This document shows positions 6,037 to 8,583 of a stretch of 8,583 nt of DNA, piece after piece. Made by a program: the position numbers and the translations under genes. Origin of the DNA: an uncultured Eubacteriales bacterium (lineage in GTDB: Bacteria > Bacillota > Clostridia > Oscillospirales > CAG-272). Positions within the stretch are counted from its first letter, which is position 1; each line of letters starts with the position of its first letter. The stretch spans positions 1-8,583 of the forward strand of contig CAKSOR010000088.1 of the NCBI GenBank assembly GCA_934477985.1, given 5' to 3'. Under the pieces are notes generated by a model that saw only the letters and a list, made by a program, of their open reading frames with translations, did no database searches and was not told the origin of the DNA.

Positions 6037-6069
6037 TACCCGGAGAAATTTTCTCCGGGTATTTCTTTC
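6037..6069 (+). terminator. Intrinsic terminator after the metallophosphoesterase gene
   Basis: TACCCGGAGAA (6037-6047) pairs perfectly with TTCTCCGGGTA (6051-6061) across a 3-nt loop. The stem of 11 bp is followed by the T-rich run TTTCTTTC. It separates this gene from the downstream operon. Confidence 0.9.
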
Positions 6070-6078
6070 TGTAATCTC

Positions 6079-6107
6079 TTGACGTACCGCCCCAAATATG
6101 GTATAAT
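6079..6107 (+). promoter_or_regulatory. Promoter of the SGNH hydrolase operon
   Basis: TTGACG (6079-6084), a 17-nt spacer and TATAAT (6102-6107) make a near-consensus sigma-A promoter placed just after the terminator. The start near 6114 gives a leader of about 25 nt with the GGAG site at 6129-6132. It overlaps the first codons of a longer upstream-extended reading frame, which argues against that extension. Confidence 0.85.
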
Positions 6108-6138
6108 TGTAGCAAACAAAAAAGAAACGGAGAACCAA

Positions 6139-7113
6139 ATGAAACTCACACTCGAAGACATTCGGAACATCGCTCAGGGCGTCGTCTCGGTCGAGGAAAG
6201 GCTCGGCGAGTTTGCCCTCCACCGCTTCACGCGCGAGCAGATCGAGGCTTACGCGAAGCGGAATATCGACTTTTTCAACAAGACCTTCGCGACCGCCGGA
6301 GTGCGGCTCTCGTTCTACACCGACGCCGACCGGATGAGCTTTGAGTACAAGCTGACTCCCGGCTCGTCGCGGATGTTCGGCTGGTTTGACGTCTATGAGG
6401 ACGGCGTAATGACCGGGCATTTCGGCGGAGAGGGCAAGCTCTTCACCTCCGGACACGCTGATATAGAGTTCACGCATGGAGAAAAGCGGGTGGAAATCTA
6501 TTTTCCCTGGTCGAAGGCGGCGTTTATCTCGGATGTCGAGCTCGAGGGGAGATTAATCTCGCCCTGCAAGCGCAGCCGGACGATGATAATGTTCGGCGAC
6601 TCGATAACCCAGGGGTATGACGCGGTGTATCCGTCGCTGACCTACGCCTCGATTGTCGCTCATGAGCTCGACGCCGACGCGATAAACAAGGGGATCGGCG
6701 GCGAGACCTTCTTCCCCGAGCTCGCGTCTCTTGCTGACCCGGTGAAGCCCGAGATAGTCACGGTCGCCTATGGCACAAACGACTGGAATGTCTGCCCCCG
6801 CGAGCATTTCGACAAGTCCTGCCGCGAGTTCTACGAGAATGTCTGCCGGACCTACCCGAACTCGAAGATCTTCGCGATCACCCCGACCTGGCGTGCCGAC
6901 TATGACCGCGAGACGAAATTCGGCGCTCCGCACGCCGAACTCGACGGTATTATCCGCGGTCTTATCTCCGACCTGCCGGTAAGTATCCTGAGCGGCTATT
7001 CATTGCTCCCGCGCGTCAGGAGCTTTTTCGCGGACGAGTACCTGCACCCGAACGACCTGGGTTTCTCTGTCTACGCACGGGAACTCTTGAAACAGATTAA
7101 AAAATATTTATAA
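6139..7113 (+). CDS. SGNH/GDSL-family hydrolase (esterase)
   Basis: The 324-residue product has an N-terminal part (about 1-145) rich in alternating aromatic and charged residues, with FGWFDVYEDGV and VEIYFPWSKAAF. This is probably a beta-sandwich like that preceding the catalytic domain in carbohydrate-esterase and SsfX3-like GDSL proteins. The SGNH domain follows: block I GDSITQG (153-159, nucleophile S155), block II GIGG (G187), block III GTND (212-215, N214) and block V ending YLHPNDLG (H303). Such enzymes remove acyl groups from sugars or other small esters. The residue three before the catalytic His, usually Asp, is Glu (E300), with Asp at 299. No signal peptide is seen. The start at ATG 6139 follows GGAG by 6 nt. 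It is the first gene of an operon with the phosphodiesterase and the lipoprotein. Confidence 0.9.
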   Translation: MKLTLEDIRNIAQGVVSVEERLGEFALHRFTREQIEAYAKRNIDFFNKTFATAGVRLSFYTDADRMSFEYKLTPGSSRMFGWFDVYEDGVMTGHFGGEGKLFTSGHADIEFTHGEKRVEIYFPWSKAAFISDVELEGRLISPCKRSRTMIMFGDSITQGYDAVYPSLTYASIVAHELDADAINKGIGGETFFPELASLADPVKPEIVTVAYGTNDWNVCPREHFDKSCREFYENVCRTYPNSKIFAITPTWRADYDRETKFGAPHAELDGIIRGLISDLPVSILSGYSLLPRVRSFFADEYLHPNDLGFSVYARELLKQIKKYL

Positions 7114-7125
7114 AGGAGAACAATC

Positions 7126-7857
7126 ATGAAACTCACAGGAAACAAACTCATCTTCGCGCACCGCGGCGCGTCGGCATACGCGCCCGAGAACACGCTCCCG
7201 GCTTTTGAACTCGCCGCCGACATGAAGGCGTTCGGAGTCGAGCTCGACGTGCATCTCACGAAGGACGGGGTTCTTGTAGTCACGCACGACGACGAGATCT
7301 CACGCGTCTCGGACGGACACGGCTATGTCCGCGACCTGACCTTTGACGAGCTCCGTTCGTACAATTTCGCGGCTAGGTCCGAGAAGTTCGGCAAGGTGCA
7401 GCTTCCGACGCTCGACGAGGTCTACGAGCTGCTCGCCCCGCGCGGACTTTATGTCAACGTCGAGATAAAGGCGAGCACGCCGGGAATCGTCAAAAAGACG
7501 CTCGACTGCGCCGCCGCGCACGGAATGCGCGAGAAGGTTATTTATTCGTCCTTCAACCACTGGAATCTGACCGAGGCGCTTGAATACGACAGCGAGGTGT
7601 TTGTCGCTCCGCTCTACGGCGCGGAGATTGTCAAGCCCGCCGATTACGCGGCGCTCTTCGGAGCCCGCGCGATACATCCGCATTACGCGCAGATTCTGAA
7701 CCACCCTGAGATAGTCGACCGCGCAAACGAGATCGGCGTGCGCGTCCATCCCTGGACGGTCGACGACCCGGCGGCAATAAAGCGGCTCTGCGAGCTGAAC
7801 GTCGGCGCGATAATCACGAACAAGCCTGACACAGCGCTTGAGACAGCGGGTGAGTAA
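7126..7857 (+). CDS. Glycerophosphodiester phosphodiesterase family protein
   Basis: This enzyme type hydrolyses glycerophosphodiesters (deacylated phospholipids or teichoic-acid-type polymers) to glycerol-3-phosphate and an alcohol. The 243-residue TIM-barrel product has the family residues in order: H12-R13 in FAHRGAS, PENT (20-23), E39 and D41 in GVELDVHLTKDG, H54 in THDD, E113 and K115 in VNVEIKAS, then HPWTVDD (208-214) and IITNKPD (229-235). There is no signal peptide, so it should act on internalised or cytoplasmic glycerophosphodiesters. The ATG at 7126 lies 12 nt after the SGNH stop codon with an AAAGGAG site. Substrate preference within the family cannot be judged. Confidence 0.95.
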   Translation: MKLTGNKLIFAHRGASAYAPENTLPAFELAADMKAFGVELDVHLTKDGVLVVTHDDEISRVSDGHGYVRDLTFDELRSYNFAARSEKFGKVQLPTLDEVYELLAPRGLYVNVEIKASTPGIVKKTLDCAAAHGMREKVIYSSFNHWNLTEALEYDSEVFVAPLYGAEIVKPADYAALFGARAIHPHYAQILNHPEIVDRANEIGVRVHPWTVDDPAAIKRLCELNVGAIITNKPDTALETAGE

Positions 7858-7867
7858 GGAGGATTTT

Positions 7868-8583
7868 ATGGCATTCAAAGGGGGAATTTTGCTGACCGCT
7901 ATGGTCGTTCTTGCCGCGATTTTCACGTCATGCGGCAAGGTTGAGGAGGAGACGCCTGACCTCGCATGGCGCGCCGAGGAGATTGAGCTTCCGGAAAAGT
8001 ATCAATATAACGGCAAAGTTCTGGGCTCCGACGGCGACTTTCTGATCGACGGATGGCTTACGGTCGACCCGGAGCATCCCGAGATCGAATCGCATGGCGT
8101 GATTTTACGCGTCGACGCGCTTACAGGTGAGTCCGAGGTCGAGAATCCCGGAAATCCGGACGGAACTCTCGCGAGAGCCGGGTTCGACGGCGTCGTCTGC
8201 ATAGTCAGCGGCGAGCTTTCGGATGATAACAACCGCTATGAGAGTCTGAAGCTCTCGGTCGAGTCGGGCGGAAATGTCACGGATTACGACTGCGGCGAGC
8301 TTTTCGGACTGAATATCTCGTCGCTCAGTTACGACTCGAACGCGGGCGGGTTCTACATCCGTCTGATCGCGGGGACGAAGGACGAGATTTATGTCGTCTC
8401 GAACACCGGCGCGGTGAGGCTCGGATCGACTGTTTCGCGCGTTCAGACCAAGCAGGAGATAAGAAGCGCGGCGCTGACCGACGAGGGACTTATCATCTTC
8501 ACCGACGAACGCGGAGGGATTTATTCGGTCAACTTCGCGTCGGGCGGCCTTGACAAGAGTACGCTTCCGACCGTGGATTCCGC
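7868..8583 (+). CDS. Lipoprotein of unknown function (C-terminus cut by window edge)
   Basis: The frame opens at ATG 7868, 10 nt after the phosphodiesterase stop codon, with a strong GGAGG site 5 nt before the start. It stays open for 238 codons to the edge. The N-terminus MAFKGG, a hydrophobic stretch (7-19) and F-T-S-C give a Sec/lipoprotein signal with lipidation Cys at 22. The mature part is acidic and beta-rich. It contains recurring short units such as GSDGDFLIDGW, LSYDSNAGGFYIR, IYVVSNTGAVRLG, ALTDEGLIIFTDERGGIYSVNFASG, which resemble blades of a WD40/PQQ-like beta-propeller. That fold is an inference from pattern only. It could be a surface sensor or binding protein linked to the operon's hydrolases. 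Confidence 0.85.
   Translation, partial: MAFKGGILLTAMVVLAAIFTSCGKVEEETPDLAWRAEEIELPEKYQYNGKVLGSDGDFLIDGWLTVDPEHPEIESHGVILRVDALTGESEVENPGNPDGTLARAGFDGVVCIVSGELSDDNNRYESLKLSVESGGNVTDYDCGELFGLNISSLSYDSNAGGFYIRLIAGTKDEIYVVSNTGAVRLGSTVSRVQTKQEIRSAALTDEGLIIFTDERGGIYSVNFASGGLDKSTLPTVDS

Noticed and set aside
6079..6138. Upstream extension of the SGNH hydrolase from a TTG at 6079
   Set aside because: The extension overlaps the -35 and -10 elements, and the ATG at 6139 has a well-placed GGAG site.

Overview
This window looks like a piece of chromosome from an uncultured, fairly G+C-rich member of the Clostridia (Bacillota). The basis is indirect: strong AGGAG-type ribosome binding sites, sigma-A-type promoters with 17-nt spacers, two Sec lipoproteins with short lipoboxes, and GalU, dCMP-deaminase and TsaD sequences of the Gram-positive kind. 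There are no rRNA, tRNA, CRISPR, phage or transposon genes. Most of it is ordinary core and accessory metabolism.

Layout. The left half (1-4627) reads leftward. In transcription order it holds galU (UDP-glucose synthesis), a dCMP deaminase (dTMP supply), an unrecognised lipoprotein, rimI and tsaD (tRNA t6A modification). The five genes are packed with a 22-nt gap, an abutting stop/start, a 4-nt overlap and a 20-nt overlap, so they look like one operon. After a 181-nt gap comes a leftward gene of the alkaline phosphatase / nucleotide pyrophosphatase superfamily that runs off the left edge. That gap carries a cluster of DnaA-box-like 9-mers.

The right half (5042-8583) reads rightward. A calcineurin-like metallophosphoesterase has its own promoter, a long structured leader and a strong intrinsic terminator. 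A second promoter then drives an SGNH/GDSL esterase, a glycerophosphodiester phosphodiesterase and a lipoprotein cut by the right edge. The three hydrolases have phosphoester or ester substrates, which would suit lipid, polyol-phosphate or sugar-ester turnover, but the sequence does not fix the substrates.

The most striking element is the divergent control region (4628-5041). At 4849-4906 a 58-bp imperfect dyad carries two overlapping, oppositely oriented near-consensus promoters, each with TTGACA, a 17-nt spacer, an extended TGA motif and a -10 hexamer. Their -10 elements overlap by 2 bp. One fires right toward the metallophosphoesterase and one left toward galU, so the two should compete for polymerase. 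A second, galU-proximal promoter lies at 4696-4724. The other notable element is the DnaA-box-like cluster at 941-1108.

Three gene starts were set from ribosome binding sites rather than from the longest frame: the dCMP deaminase (ATG at 3735), the metallophosphoesterase (ATG at 5042) and the SGNH hydrolase (ATG at 6139).
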